A stretch of DNA of 64,000 bases from Collimonas fungivorans. GTDB lineage: Bacteria; Pseudomonadota; Gammaproteobacteria; Burkholderiales; Burkholderiaceae_D. This document shows positions 1-12,101 of the stretch, one piece after another. Position 1 is the first letter of the stretch. Each line of letters opens with the position of its first letter. A model generated the notes under the pieces. That model was not told where the DNA came from. It searched no databases and saw only the letters and a list, made by a program, of their open reading frames with translations. The stretch spans positions 1 through 64,000 of the forward strand of contig NZ_CP013232.1 of NCBI RefSeq assembly GCF_001584145.1, written 5' to 3'. Made by a program: the position numbers and the translations under genes.

Positions 1-1431
1 ATGGAAAATTTCTGGCAGAGCTGCTCTACCCAGTTGGAGCAGGAATTGACGCCTCAACAATTTAGCGCGTGGATAAAACCGCTGGCGCCACTCGATTACG
101 AGGATGGACGATTGCGCATCGCTGCGCCGAATCGCTTTAAGCTGGATTGGGTAAAAACGCAGTTCGCCAGCCGCATCACGACCCTGGCGCACCAATATTG
201 GGAGGCGCCGATCGAGGTGGTGTTCGTGCTCGATCCGCGCAAGTCGGCGCCGGCCCCTGCCAGCTCCAGCATGCCGGTTGCTATTAATAATAGTAACGAG
301 CAGGCCGGCGCGCAGTCGTCAGCAGCCAGCGGCGGCAGTTATGGCAACAGCAACTTCGACCGCCTGCCGGAAGTGCAGACCGAGAACAGCACCGCCAGCG
401 CCCGGCGCGACCAGTCGCGCATCAATACCGCCCTGAGTTTCGACAGTTTTGTCACCGGTAAAGCCAACCAGCTGGCGCGCGCGGCAGCGATCCAGGTCGC
501 CAATAACCCCGGCGTTTCTTACAACCCGCTGTTCCTGTACGGCGGTGTCGGCCTCGGCAAAACCCACCTGATCCACGCCATCGGCAACCAGCTGCTGGCC
601 GACAATCCGAACTCGAAGATCCGCTACATCCACGCAGAACAGTACGTTCGCGACGTAGTGACTGCTTACCAACGCAAGGGTTTCGACGACTTCAAACGCT
701 ATTACCATTCGCTTGATTTGCTGCTGATCGACGATATCCAGTTCTTCGGCGGCAAGAGCCGCACCCAGGAAGAATTCTTCTACGCCTTCGAAGCGTTGAT
801 TGCAGCAAAGAAACAAATCATCATCACCAGCGACACCTATCCGAAAGAAATCACCGGCATGGATGACCGCCTGATTTCGCGTTTCGACTCGGGCCTTACG
901 GTGGCCATCGAGCCGCCGGAACTGGAAATGCGGGTGGCGATCCTGCTTAAAAAAGCGGCATCCGAAGGCGTCACCTTCTCCGACGACGTCGCGTTTTTTG
1001 TTGCCAAACATCTGCGTTCCAACGTCCGCGAACTGGAAGGCGCACTGCGCAAGATTCTTGCTTACTCTCGTTTTCATGGCAAAGACATCAGCATCGATGT
1101 GGTCAAAGATGCATTGAAGGACCTGCTGTCGGTACAGAACCGCCAGATCTCCGTCGAGAACATCCAGAAGACCGTGGCTGACTTTTTCAACATCAAAGTT
1201 GCCGATATGTACTCGAAAAAGCGCCCGGCCAATATCGCCCGTCCGCGCCAGATTGCGATGTACCTTGCCAAGGAACTGACCCAGAAAAGCCTGCCGGAAA
1301 TCGGCGAACTGTTCGGCGGCCGCGACCACACCACGGTGTTGCACGCAGTCCGCAAGATCGCCGGCGACCGCACCAAGAATCCGGAATGCAACCACGAATT
1401 GCACGTGCTGGAACAGACCCTGAAGGGCTGA
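1..1431 (+). CDS. dnaA: Chromosomal replication initiator DnaA
   Basis: DnaA binds 9-bp boxes at the origin and uses ATP to melt the DNA and load the helicase. The 476-residue protein has the normal architecture: an N-terminal domain (about 1-75), a variable Ser/Ala/Asn-rich linker (about 80-140), the AAA+ domain with Walker [10 protein letters not shown] at 181-189 and Walker B LLLIDD near 240-245, and the C-terminal box-binding helix-turn-helix with [11 protein letters not shown] at 439-449. The window starts exactly at its ATG, so promoter, ribosome binding site and any upstream origin are outside view. It is followed by dnaN and gyrB in the usual order. Confidence 0.99.
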   Translation: MENFWQSCSTQLEQELTPQQFSAWIKPLAPLDYEDGRLRIAAPNRFKLDWVKTQFASRITTLAHQYWEAPIEVVFVLDPRKSAPAPASSSMPVAINNSNEQAGAQSSAASGGSYGNSNFDRLPEVQTENSTASARRDQSRINTALSFDSFVTGKANQLARAAAIQVANNPGVSYNPLFLYGGVGLGKTHLIHAIGNQLLADNPNSKIRYIHAEQYVRDVVTAYQRKGFDDFKRYYHSLDLLLIDDIQFFGGKSRTQEEFFYAFEALIAAKKQIIITSDTYPKEITGMDDRLISRFDSGLTVAIEPPELEMRVAILLKKAASEGVTFSDDVAFFVAKHLRSNVRELEGALRKILAYSRFHGKDISIDVVKDALKDLLSVQNRQISVENIQKTVADFFNIKVADMYSKKRPANIARPRQIAMYLAKELTQKSLPEIGELFGGRDHTTVLHAVRKIAGDRTKNPECNHELHVLEQTLKG

Positions 1432-1471
1432 TGTCGATATGCCGGGCGATTGTGCACGTTGCCTGCGGCCC

Positions 1472-1480
1472 TGTGGATAA
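1472..1480 (-). promoter_or_regulatory. DnaA box between dnaA and dnaN
   Basis: TGTGGATAA on the + strand is a perfect TTATCCACA DnaA box on the minus strand, lying about 40 bases after the dnaA stop. I see only this perfect copy in the 294-base gap, so it more likely serves regulation or is an outlier of the origin cluster than a full origin. A short GC-rich dyad lies farther on (about 1584-1592 with 1602-1610); on the minus strand it is followed by a T run, and its role is unclear. Confidence 0.5.
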
Positions 1481-1725
1481 GTTTGTATAGGGCAAGCTGA
1501 AAACTGGGCGGCGACTGTGGTTTTTTTGTCGATTGTGTGAAACGCAGCAGCTTGTTGGTTTATTAACTAACAATCGCAAAAAAGCCGGGAAACGGCGCAG
1601 ATTTCCGGGCCGGATGGGTCCGTAGAGGGTCGATTTAAGTTACATTTACAGACTGCTTACCAAGCATTCAAACCCGTACTTCAGCAAGCAGCAATATTTG
1701 ATTTTTAAATAACAAGGATATAGCT

Positions 1726-2832
1726 ATGCAATTGGTCAAAACCAACCGAGATACCCTTCTCCGGCCACTGCAGATCGTGAGCGGTATTGTCGAGCGTCGG
1801 CACACATTGCCGATTCTGGCCAATATCCTCATTCGCAAAGAAGGCGAAAAGGTCTCTTTCCTGTCGACCGACATCGAAGTGCAAATCACCACCAACGCCA
1901 ACGTCGGCAGCGGCGGCGAAACCGCAGCCACCACCGTTGCGGCACGCAAGCTGCTGGACATCCTGCGCGCCCTGCCAGACACCGGCGAAGTCTCGCTGAC
2001 CCTGAGCAACAAACGCATGACCGTGCAGTCCGGCAAATCGCGTTTTGCGCTGCAAACCCTGGCCGCCGAAGAATTCCCGACGGTAGCCCAGGCAGACCAT
2101 TACAACGCCACCGTCACCCTGCCGCAAAAGACGCTCAAGCACCTGTTCAACATGGTGCACTTCTCGATGGCGCAACAGGATATCCGTTACTACCTGAACG
2201 GCTTGCTGCTGGTCCTCGACGGCAAGAACGTCATCGCGGTCGCCACCGATGGCCACCGCCTGGCGTTTTGCCAGGTCGCCACCGAACAAGAGTTCGCGCG
2301 CCAGGAAGTCATCATCCCGCGCAAGACCATCATCGAACTGCAGCGCCTGCTGGAAGAAACCGACGAACCGGTCCAGCTCGAAATCGCCAACAATCAGGTC
2401 AAGCTGTCGTTCGCCGATATCGAACTGATCTCCAAGCTGGTCGAAGGCAAGTTCCCTGACTACACCCGCGTGGTGCCGAAGGGCTACAAGAACGATTTCA
2501 CCATCAGCCGCGACCAGCTGCTGCGCTCACTGCAACGCGCCGCCATCATGACCAGCGACAAGTTCAAGGGCGTGCGCTGGGTAGTCACCCCAGGCAGCCT
2601 CAAGATCAGCTCCACCAACGCCGACCAGGAAGAAGCGATCGAAGAACTGGAAATCGATTACGGCGGCGATAGCGTCGACATCGGCTTCAACGTGACTTAC
2701 CTGCTCGACGTCCTCAACAACCTCAAGGGCGACAACGTCAACATCGCCCTCGGCGACGCCAATTCCTCGGCACTGATCACCGTGCCGGAAAACGCTGACT
2801 TCAAATACGTCGTCATGCCGATGCGGATCTAG
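1726..2832 (+). CDS. dnaN: DNA polymerase III beta subunit (sliding clamp)
   Basis: The ring-shaped clamp that tethers DNA polymerase III and many repair proteins to DNA. The 368-residue length and sequence match the family: an N terminus reading MQLVKTNRDTLLRPLQIVSG, a central DGHRLAFC segment typical of the second clamp domain, and a C terminus ending in the conserved VVMPMRI. The ATG is preceded by AACAAGGATATAGCT, which includes an AAGGA ribosome binding site. It lies 294 bases after dnaA and is closed by a strong hairpin before gyrB. Confidence 0.99.
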   Translation: MQLVKTNRDTLLRPLQIVSGIVERRHTLPILANILIRKEGEKVSFLSTDIEVQITTNANVGSGGETAATTVAARKLLDILRALPDTGEVSLTLSNKRMTVQSGKSRFALQTLAAEEFPTVAQADHYNATVTLPQKTLKHLFNMVHFSMAQQDIRYYLNGLLLVLDGKNVIAVATDGHRLAFCQVATEQEFARQEVIIPRKTIIELQRLLEETDEPVQLEIANNQVKLSFADIELISKLVEGKFPDYTRVVPKGYKNDFTISRDQLLRSLQRAAIMTSDKFKGVRWVVTPGSLKISSTNADQEEAIEELEIDYGGDSVDIGFNVTYLLDVLNNLKGDNVNIALGDANSSALITVPENADFKYVVMPMRI

Positions 2833-2841
2833 TCTGCATAA

Positions 2842-2879
2842 AAACAGGGCGGAAAGCATCGAGCTGTTCCGCCCTGTTT
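2842..2879 (+). terminator. Hairpin terminator after dnaN
   Basis: A perfect 13-bp stem (AAACAGGGCGGAA paired with TTCCGCCCTGTTT) around a 12-base loop begins about 10 bases after the dnaN stop. The right arm ends in TTT and is followed by ACTTG. It looks like an intrinsic terminator that separates dnaN from gyrB transcription. Confidence 0.8.
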
Positions 2880-2926
2880 ACTTGTAAAAATAGCACTCAG
2901 CCCCAATATAAGCAGTTCCGAAGTAA

Positions 2927-5425
<2,499 letters not shown>

Positions 5426-5516
5426 TTTGTAAGCTGCAGTGTCAGCAAACCATTTTTGTGCCTTCGCGTTAGTAAGAATATGGCGCAATCGTCTAAGATA
5501 AACTAGGTACTTGACC

Positions 5517-6614
5517 ATGTCCGATGCGATTAAACCAAATGCGGTGGCGCGTAGAGAAGCTTTGATCCTTTCTGAGGAACTCCTACGGAATATTGAGCTT
5601 TCCGAGATTCCTTTGACGAATGCGGTGTTAAAAGCGTCGCGCTTGGCGCGGCTCCTAAATGAGTTTGAGTTTCAGAAGATTTTTGAGTACGAGGCAGGTG
5701 GCTATCCATCAACGCCAGAAGGTGTAAGTCCTGAAATTTGGACATATCTGGAGTCCGCAGGTCGGATATTCCAGGATAAGAACAGCGAAGGGGAGATCAA
5801 ATCCTTTGGTGTGATGGAGTCAATTGAACAGCTTGAAGCAAAAGTGGAAGGGACTAAGCTAGGTCTCGACGCTGCTCGAGACGCGAGTGTGTCAATATCA
5901 TCGGCGAACCCACATCAGTTTGTTAGTGCTGTTAAAGGTAATGCGGTAGAGCGAGGAAAACTTCATACAGAGCTGCAAAGAGCAGTTAAGCGCTTGGGTA
6001 CTCGACGCGCATTCCTACACAGTTACGTCGTTCAACGAAATCTTGAGCTTAAATTTTCTACAATTGCTAGCGATGCATTTTCACGTATTCGTGAGCTTGT
6101 CGATAAGTCGGTAGGCGATCTTCTTCCCTCAACTGTACAAAAATTCACCGCTATTTACGAAAATCTTCAGTCAGAGAATCCTGAAGATTGGTCGAACGCA
6201 GTACACGGCTGTCGACGCGTGCTTCAAGACCTGGCTGATGTCGTTTTTCCTGCTACAGACCAACCCCGAAATATAGACGTTGGTGGGAAAAATCGTGAAA
6301 TTAAGTTAGGTCCGGACAATTATATTAATAGATTGATTTGTTTTGTTGAGGATAACTCGACTTCGGGAAGAACCCAGGCAATAGTTGGCTCTCAAATGTC
6401 GTTTCTGGGTGATCGCCTTGATGCCCTTTTTCAGGCTGCACAAAAAGGATCTCATGCAACTATTGCAAGTCGCGAAGAAGCTGATAGATATGTGGTTTAT
6501 ACCTATATGGCGGTTGGAGATCTTTTGCAATTGCGCACCGATACTGATCAGGGGGGCAGAAAAACAGCTGTCTCTGAAAAACTAACGGTGGACATAAACT
6601 CAGCTATGCAATAA
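5517..6614 (+). CDS. AbiTii-like domain protein, putative phage defence
   Basis: A 365-residue protein starting at ATG 5517; an in-frame TTG six bases earlier is less likely. Residues of about 10-60 (ALILSEELLRNIELSEIPL followed by NAVLKASRLARLLNEFEFQK) resemble the AbiTii domain, a small helical domain found at the N terminus of abortive-infection proteins. The remainder is mostly predicted helix with no motif I recognise and no membrane segment. Codon use is AT-rich, unlike gyrB 90 bases upstream, which suggests acquisition by transfer. It is convergent with the HNH nuclease gene of the methyltransferase-ATPase cluster and may belong functionally with it, but that is inference. Confidence 0.6.
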   Translation: MSDAIKPNAVARREALILSEELLRNIELSEIPLTNAVLKASRLARLLNEFEFQKIFEYEAGGYPSTPEGVSPEIWTYLESAGRIFQDKNSEGEIKSFGVMESIEQLEAKVEGTKLGLDAARDASVSISSANPHQFVSAVKGNAVERGKLHTELQRAVKRLGTRRAFLHSYVVQRNLELKFSTIASDAFSRIRELVDKSVGDLLPSTVQKFTAIYENLQSENPEDWSNAVHGCRRVLQDLADVVFPATDQPRNIDVGGKNREIKLGPDNYINRLICFVEDNSTSGRTQAIVGSQMSFLGDRLDALFQAAQKGSHATIASREEADRYVVYTYMAVGDLLQLRTDTDQGGRKTAVSEKLTVDINSAMQ

Positions 6615-6715
6615 AACAATGAATGTCTATTTGAGCTAAATTGACTTAAGTATAGTGTGCGGTGTTACTCAAAATTATGAGAAATCGGGTGGATAGAAAG
6701 CTGTAGCGATATTTC

Positions 6716-7336
6716 TTAGGCTTCAGCCAGCATTTGTCGAATGCTGACAAGAGCATCGCTCAAAATCGGTAATCGGACTAGAACCTCATCGGAAGGCCGA
6801 GTGCTTAATGTAGAGATCTCTGCGTTAATTTGGTCAAATAGTGCAAATGCTGCTGCCCTTAGCGAGCGAGCTCGACGAATATGGCGACGAGTAGGGCGAT
6901 TTAGTGCCATAAGATCGATCATATATTGTGATGGTTTCCGCAATGATTCTAAATTTCCCCCCTCATCAATACGAAAATAATCAAGTAGATGTTCATTGAA
7001 TGGGTCAACGAAACCGTTTAGCCCGTCTTGGGCTGTCCCATCTTTTTCAGGCCACCAGTCAGATTTGAGTTGATTACATTTGGGGCACGCGAGCACTAAG
7101 TTGCAGGGATCATTCTCGAGCTCAGGAAAATGATTCTTCGGCCGGAAATGATCAAGATTCATGCTCTCCCCGCCTACTTCGACAACCAACACGTCGCAAT
7201 ATACGCAACGATGCTGACAATCCTCAGCTATTTCTTCGTAATAGGCGGAATAAGTTGCGTACCGTTCTCCATTTTTCTTAGTTTTATAGGCTGTTCTACG
7301 AGCAATTTTAGGAAAATACATATGGTCGCCTGTCAT
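6716..7336 (-). CDS. HNH endonuclease of the ATPase-receiver cluster
   Basis: A 206-residue zinc-type HNH nuclease. Residues 44-47 (CVYC) and 84-87 (CPKC) form the zinc knuckle; the core contains MNLDHFRPK (His63) and LACPKCNQLKSDWW (Asn88). This arrangement, with DHFRPK between the two cysteine pairs, is typical of small HNH nucleases found in restriction, retron and other defence loci. The ATG overlaps the receiver gene's TGA in the sequence ATGA, so translation is probably coupled. It is the last gene of the minus-strand operon and the likely DNA-cutting effector. The C-terminal 80 residues are helical and of unknown role. Confidence 0.8.
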   Translation of the reverse strand: MTGDHMYFPKIARRTAYKTKKNGERYATYSAYYEEIAEDCQHRCVYCDVLVVEVGGESMNLDHFRPKNHFPELENDPCNLVLACPKCNQLKSDWWPEKDGTAQDGLNGFVDPFNEHLLDYFRIDEGGNLESLRKPSQYMIDLMALNRPTRRHIRRARSLRAAAFALFDQINAEISTLSTRPSDEVLVRLPILSDALVSIRQMLAEA

Positions 7337-7956
7337 TTCAATGAATTCGAAATCTTAGCGAGCGCTGCTTGTGCTGTATCCAATTTTCGTCCGAGTTCAG
7401 TACTATCAAGTAATTCGGAAAATGCGATTTTTCGCTCACGCTGAAAACTTAGTTGTTGAAATTCCTCACTTTCAGCGGCAGTTAACGTGTCTTTATATCC
7501 TTTTCGCAATAGCTCTTCAAACCTAACTTCGCGTTCGACGAGAATATCTTGGAATACATTTATGTGCCGCCGCAATCGGGCCGCAATTGCATGCAATCGA
7601 TTATCTTCACTTAAGTCATCCTTAGCGAGAACATATTCGATGTCTCCCAAAGCACCGTCTACATCATCAACAAAATTTGTCAAAATATAAATGGGAATTT
7701 TATGATCAGTTTGACGAATTGCGCCGGCAAGCTGAGTCCCAACATATGTCGCTGTGCCGGCAGCAAATAATTTTTGATCGATGACTATAGAGACGACTGG
7801 ATGATAGGATTCAATTTTTTGAATCATCTTTTCTATCGTTTGATCGGGGGATATTGGGGTAACTTGAATTTCATTTCCAAAGCATCGCTGCAGTCGTTTT
7901 CCCATCGTGCGCAATGCCATTTCCTCTTCATCTATATAAAGCACAATTGGTTTCAT
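7333..7956 (-). CDS. Stand-alone receiver-domain protein without DNA-binding output
   Basis: A 207-residue protein whose first 120 residues look like a response-regulator receiver domain with a complete phosphorylation site: acidic cluster Asp9-Glu10-Glu11, phosphoacceptor Asp60 (VSIVIDQKL), Thr93 (IYILTNF) and Lys112 (VLAKDD). Residues 120-207 are charged helices with no recognisable DNA-binding or enzymatic domain. Start and stop both overlap neighbours as ATGA, with the GHL/kinase protein upstream and the HNH nuclease downstream. The simplest reading is that phosphotransfer from the kinase half of the upstream protein controls the nuclease through this adaptor. Receiver identity is inferred from residue pattern, not from a search. 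Confidence 0.7.
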   Translation of the reverse strand: MKPIVLYIDEEEMALRTMGKRLQRCFGNEIQVTPISPDQTIEKMIQKIESYHPVVSIVIDQKLFAAGTATYVGTQLAGAIRQTDHKIPIYILTNFVDDVDGALGDIEYVLAKDDLSEDNRLHAIAARLRRHINVFQDILVEREVRFEELLRKGYKDTLTAAESEEFQQLSFQRERKIAFSELLDSTELGRKLDTAQAALAKISNSLK

Positions 7957-10196
7957 TGCTCACGCTCGACAGGTATAGTAATAATAAATTCAGCTCCACC
8001 AATTCGACTGTCTGAAAGTGCTCTAATCGCTCCGCCGGAGTGTTCATTGACAAACGTTCTTACAATGGACAAGCCCATACCCGTCCCAACGGTGTTTCCT
8101 CTATCGTCCCTTCTGGTGCTATACATAGGGTCAAAAATATGTTCTTCAGAGCCCTTCTCGATCCCTTGTCCACTATCTAAAAAGCGAATTTCAATTCCCG
8201 AAGAAAGATTTTTCGCTTTGACCTGTATCGTTCTCTTATCATGTTCTGTTTTTGCCATAGCCCATACCGAATTCGATATCATGTTTACGAAGATGCTCTC
8301 CCAATCAATTTCATAAGCTTTTATAAATGCCAGGTCAGTTGATACCTCTGATAGATCAACCTTAATTTTTTGACGCTCAAGAGATTCGGCGAGGGCAGCG
8401 AAGACACGCTCGACAACCGCGCTAATACTCACTTTACTTTTCCTTCGCTTTTCTGTTCGCACATTACCTAGGGAAAAGGACGCAAAATTTTTAACAAACT
8501 TAGTACTGCTAATTATTGTATCAATGTCCTTTAATACCTCGATCTCGATCTCAGGTGTGACCATAAATTTTCCATCTAAAAAATCGTGTCGTAATTCCGC
8601 CGCCGCTGCCGCTGCCAGATTGCAGAATTCTTTGGCCTCATGTCCAAAGCAAACCGTCAGAATTCCTATTGACGCTAGGTTCGCTAACGTATCTTTTTCT
8701 CGTTCTAGTTCTTCGCGTTTCTGATCATAAGCAGCTTTTTGTTTTTCTGATGCAGCTTGTGTCGCAGCCACCAGTCGCTCCATTTCTTCGAGCTTCTCTT
8801 TAAACTCTTCGTGCTGTACTAATTCGCTATCTGCTACTGCTTTACTGAGGTTCGCGACGGCTTCACGACTCTTATCAATTGATTCGCTTAGTTCCGTCGC
8901 AGTCGATTCGACGGGATCAATTACTACCTCCATACGAGCGTATTTTGTAGCAATGATTTCGAATGTGGAAAGAACCTTAAGAACGAATGCACGCATGTCT
9001 CGGAAGGCATCGGATTCAACCATACCTTCACGATTGGCTTGATCGATAAGTTCGCTGTTCTCAATGCGACTGATGAAAATAGCCCCCAATAATTGCCTAG
9101 GCCCTACTTTCCATGGTCCTTGACGTATGCCAGATGGATTGCTTGCTTTACGCAAACCCAGATCAAGCCAATCTCCTCTACCGGTTGGTTCACCATATGG
9201 GCGAACGCGAAAATTATCTCGGTAGACTCGCACCCCATGATGGAGGTCCATAAACTGACTCCAATCTTTGCGCTTTACACTGGTTGAAACAGACGAGCTG
9301 GGTTGGGGAATATAATAGAACTGCAGAGATAGTGGGCCGCAGGCAGGTTGCCCATTACGTTCAGGAAGCCATTCTTGCCAAGATACACTCAAGGGTGTCG
9401 GGCCGATTTTCTTATGCGGTTGAGTGTAGCTAACAATAATTTTCCCCTCATTGTCCAAGCTAGCATCTATAGCCCAAACCGCTGCGTCAAGATATTTTTC
9501 CGAACTTAGTTTTCCATCGAGGTGATGAATACCACTAGTAAACTCGATTGAGAAATCTGCGACATCGGTGAATGGACTGACCAGCATAGACAACTCATTA
9601 CGCAATTCAGATAGACGAAGTTTGTCCCACTTTTCTTTGAGCCCAACAAGGATAAGCCTTGTACCACTCGTTTTATTTTTAAAGAAACTACTATATTTAT
9701 TATTCGACAAAGCATCGATTTTATAGATCTTGTGGTTTATGCTTGAAATTGTTGCATCGCGACTATTGTAACGACTCCAATTGATGTGTACTTCGAGGAC
9801 ATGGTCCATCTCTGCGGTCTTCGTTTGAAGAATCATTTTTTTGCACAAACGATCGATTCCCAATCGACCTAAGCCTTTGGCACCTGTCATAACTCGTTGT
9901 TTGCGGACGGAGCGCTCATTATCAACTTTGTGTTCGGTTCCAATGCGAAGCCAAACGTTCTCCAAAGTAGTTAAGTCCATTCCATCGCCATCATCTTCGA
10001 TCTGAAGTATCTGAATAGGTGCTGAGCGCTTGACGAAAGTTATTAGAACATTTTCGGCGTTTGCGTCATAGGAGTTCTTTATGAGTTCCCCAATCGCAGC
10101 GGTAGAGCTAGCAATGCTTTCTCTTCCCAGCTGCAACGGTAAACGGGCCGCTATGTCGAATGGCAGACTTTTCAACAATGTTCTTGTCATTATCAT
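7953..10196 (-). CDS. Dual ATPase: N-terminal GHL (MutL/MORC-like) and C-terminal histidine-kinase core
   Basis: A 747-residue protein with two separate Bergerat-fold ATPase modules. N-terminal: AIGELIKNSYDAN (35-47), EDDGDGM (67-73) and GAKGLGRL (105-112), as in GHL ATPases of the MutL, Hsp90 and MORC type, followed by a transducer-like region with GVRVYRDNFRVRPYG (321-335) and QANREGM. A charged coiled coil spans about 435-505. C-terminal: an H-box-like segment GILTVCFGHEAKEF with His519-Glu520, an N box (FVNMISNSVWAMAK, 636-649), DSGQGI near 674 and GTGMGLSIV near 704. No membrane segment or sensor domain is seen. Its TGA overlaps the receiver gene's ATG. GHL ATPases are known in restriction-modification loci; fusion to an apparently complete kinase core next to a receiver and a nuclease is unusual. 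Confidence 0.8.
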   Translation of the reverse strand: MIMTRTLLKSLPFDIAARLPLQLGRESIASSTAAIGELIKNSYDANAENVLITFVKRSAPIQILQIEDDGDGMDLTTLENVWLRIGTEHKVDNERSVRKQRVMTGAKGLGRLGIDRLCKKMILQTKTAEMDHVLEVHINWSRYNSRDATISSINHKIYKIDALSNNKYSSFFKNKTSGTRLILVGLKEKWDKLRLSELRNELSMLVSPFTDVADFSIEFTSGIHHLDGKLSSEKYLDAAVWAIDASLDNEGKIIVSYTQPHKKIGPTPLSVSWQEWLPERNGQPACGPLSLQFYYIPQPSSSVSTSVKRKDWSQFMDLHHGVRVYRDNFRVRPYGEPTGRGDWLDLGLRKASNPSGIRQGPWKVGPRQLLGAIFISRIENSELIDQANREGMVESDAFRDMRAFVLKVLSTFEIIATKYARMEVVIDPVESTATELSESIDKSREAVANLSKAVADSELVQHEEFKEKLEEMERLVAATQAASEKQKAAYDQKREELEREKDTLANLASIGILTVCFGHEAKEFCNLAAAAAAELRHDFLDGKFMVTPEIEIEVLKDIDTIISSTKFVKNFASFSLGNVRTEKRRKSKVSISAVVERVFAALAESLERQKIKVDLSEVSTDLAFIKAYEIDWESIFVNMISNSVWAMAKTEHDKRTIQVKAKNLSSGIEIRFLDSGQGIEKGSEEHIFDPMYSTRRDDRGNTVGTGMGLSIVRTFVNEHSGGAIRALSDSRIGGAEFIITIPVEREQ

Positions 10197-10271
10197 TTCC
10201 TATTTTCCCCAAAGACAATTCATCAAAGGGGTGATTCAGCGGCTGTAACCATATTGCGATTGCAGTAAATA

Positions 10272-12101
10272 TTAGCGTTCAACAGTCAAATTACCAACGT
10301 CGGTCAAGGATGATGAAAGTCTGAAAGCCGTATTGATTGCCGTCTCCATTTCCATGCCTTCCTTCAAGAATCGAGTTAGATAAATTGGGGACGGTAGTGG
10401 TAGTTGATTCAGTTCAAATATTGATACGTTCGTAGCTCCGGAAATGCAGCGAAAATTTCTATCGATTAATGCTGAAGAAAATAATTGAGTGAGCGTCTCT
10501 GTTGACACAATTGGAGTTGGTGAAGTCGCTTCAAGGATTACAACGTGATTTTCCCCGATAAATCCACCAAACTGCGCTGTAATGTCATTTGGAACGCATG
10601 CTGTGACTAAACGTCTCGATTGGTCATTTGATGTAACTCGCTGAAGCAACACAGCGGGATTTCGCACAATTGAGCGATGATTTGGGTCAGACATATCAAC
10701 AAAGGCAGGTTCATCGTTATGCTTGGTACAATTTAAAAACTGTACCGTGCCGCCTTGTTCTATATCGCTAGACCATAACAAAGGAATGGCTTTTTTCGCC
10801 AGAGCATTTATAGCCTGTTGTAGGGTAAAAAAAGTGGATCGCTTGTCGCGATTCCAAACAAATGAGCCGACTCGAGCGATATAACCGTAATCCCTTATTC
10901 TGAAAGGGCTAGCGAAAGCATCAGCGAGAATTGCTACATCTTCGGCTCTGCGCGGAATTGGCCACGTTAATCCGTCCCCTGGTAGGATTGATCTTCCGAT
11001 TGTGTGGTTTTCCCCATTTTCGTGTATCACCGAAATTTCAACGTTTGAAGCCTCAATTTGACCTTTGAGGGAACGCTTTAGCAGCGTTAAGGCGGTTTCT
11101 TGTTCAACATCGATAAATACACCTGATCGCTCACTAACCACTCCGATTCGTAAAATTTGGGATCGACTCAATAAAAAATGACGCAGTTTCGAAAATGATT
11201 TTCCAGATAAGTAGCTCATTGGAGTTATCAGACTGACTATGCCAGATTCTTTTACCAGTTCCAAGCACAGGGCAATAAAGAGGCCGTATAGATTTGGTTG
11301 GTGTTGCATAACAGACGAAAATTCATTCTGATACAGATGAATCTCATCCGTTGTTAGCTTACGGTACGGTGGATTGCATACCACAACGTCGATTTTTGCG
11401 AACATTGGAGAGACAGAGGTAAGCGAGTTTGCACTTGAGATATGAAAAATCGGCTCGTAGTTCTCTGAAAGGATTTCATTTGCGAGGACCATTCGCAAGA
11501 AGAATTGAGATATGCGGCAAAGAATCGGATCAAGATCCGTACCGAACAGATTTAGCTCAATATGCTTCAGAATTTCAAGAGATGTCTTACCGCGAGCATA
11601 CAACGAGTTCTTCATTCGTTGAGCTACGGGAGCTAAGAAGGCCGCGCCTCCACACGCAGGGTCAAAAAAAGAGTTTTCCGCAAAGGATATGCCGGCGGTT
11701 TCAAGATCGTCTAGCATCCTCTTCGTCAAAGATGGGGGCGTAAAGAACATTGCGTATGATTTACGATATTTTTTCCCCATCCAAATAGAGTATGCTGAGC
11801 TAATCCAGTAAGCTGAGTCGAGCATTTCTTTCGTTTCGAGCCAGGCCAAGAAACTTAGAATGTGAATATTGGTAGCTACCTGATGGGCATTTTGGAGTTC
11901 TCCAGGGCTGAAATCTGCAAAAATTCTTCGACTCCAACTAACAACTAGCGTTTCAGCGACTGTGCCACAATTTAAAGCGTCCGAAATTACGTGGGAAGCA
12001 ATATTGCGGACGTGCTTATAAAATTCCGCTCTTTCTTGGTTTCGAGACTGACGTTTGGAAACAAGTGCATCACGAGGCATCATGCAATCCACAGGGAACA
12101 T
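10272..12101 (-). CDS. N6-adenine DNA methyltransferase (Eco57I/TaqI-like)
   Basis: A gamma-class adenine methyltransferase of about 609 residues. Numbering from a TTG two codons upstream of the chosen ATG: motif X MFFTPPSLTKRM near 120-131, motif I FFDPACGGAAFL (147-158, SAM binding), motif II GTDLDP (189-194) and catalytic motif IV NPPY (245-248). The C-terminal half probably forms a target recognition domain, as in single-chain type II/IIG and BREX-like methylases; no nuclease motif is seen in it. The start could also be TTG 12107. It lies 75 bases upstream of the dual ATPase gene on the same strand and would supply the self-protecting methylation if this is a restriction-type system. Confidence 0.85.
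   Translation of the reverse strand: MFPVDCMMPRDALVSKRQSRNQERAEFYKHVRNIASHVISDALNCGTVAETLVVSWSRRIFADFSPGELQNAHQVATNIHILSFLAWLETKEMLDSAYWISSAYSIWMGKKYRKSYAMFFTPPSLTKRMLDDLETAGISFAENSFFDPACGGAAFLAPVAQRMKNSLYARGKTSLEILKHIELNLFGTDLDPILCRISQFFLRMVLANEILSENYEPIFHISSANSLTSVSPMFAKIDVVVCNPPYRKLTTDEIHLYQNEFSSVMQHQPNLYGLFIALCLELVKESGIVSLITPMSYLSGKSFSKLRHFLLSRSQILRIGVVSERSGVFIDVEQETALTLLKRSLKGQIEASNVEISVIHENGENHTIGRSILPGDGLTWPIPRRAEDVAILADAFASPFRIRDYGYIARVGSFVWNRDKRSTFFTLQQAINALAKKAIPLLWSSDIEQGGTVQFLNCTKHNDEPAFVDMSDPNHRSIVRNPAVLLQRVTSNDQSRRLVTACVPNDITAQFGGFIGENHVVILEATSPTPIVSTETLTQLFSSALIDRNFRCISGATNVSIFELNQLPLPSPIYLTRFLKEGMEMETAINTAFRLSSSLTDVGNLTVER

Noticed and set aside
1432..1725. Complete replication origin between dnaA and dnaN
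   Set aside because: Only one perfect DnaA box and no AT-rich unwinding region with box arrays are seen; the origin is more likely upstream of dnaA, outside the window.
7333..10196. Reading the kinase and receiver as an ordinary two-component signalling pair
   Set aside because: There is no membrane or sensor domain, the kinase carries an additional GHL ATPase, the receiver has no DNA-binding output, and the operon includes a nuclease and a DNA methyltransferase.
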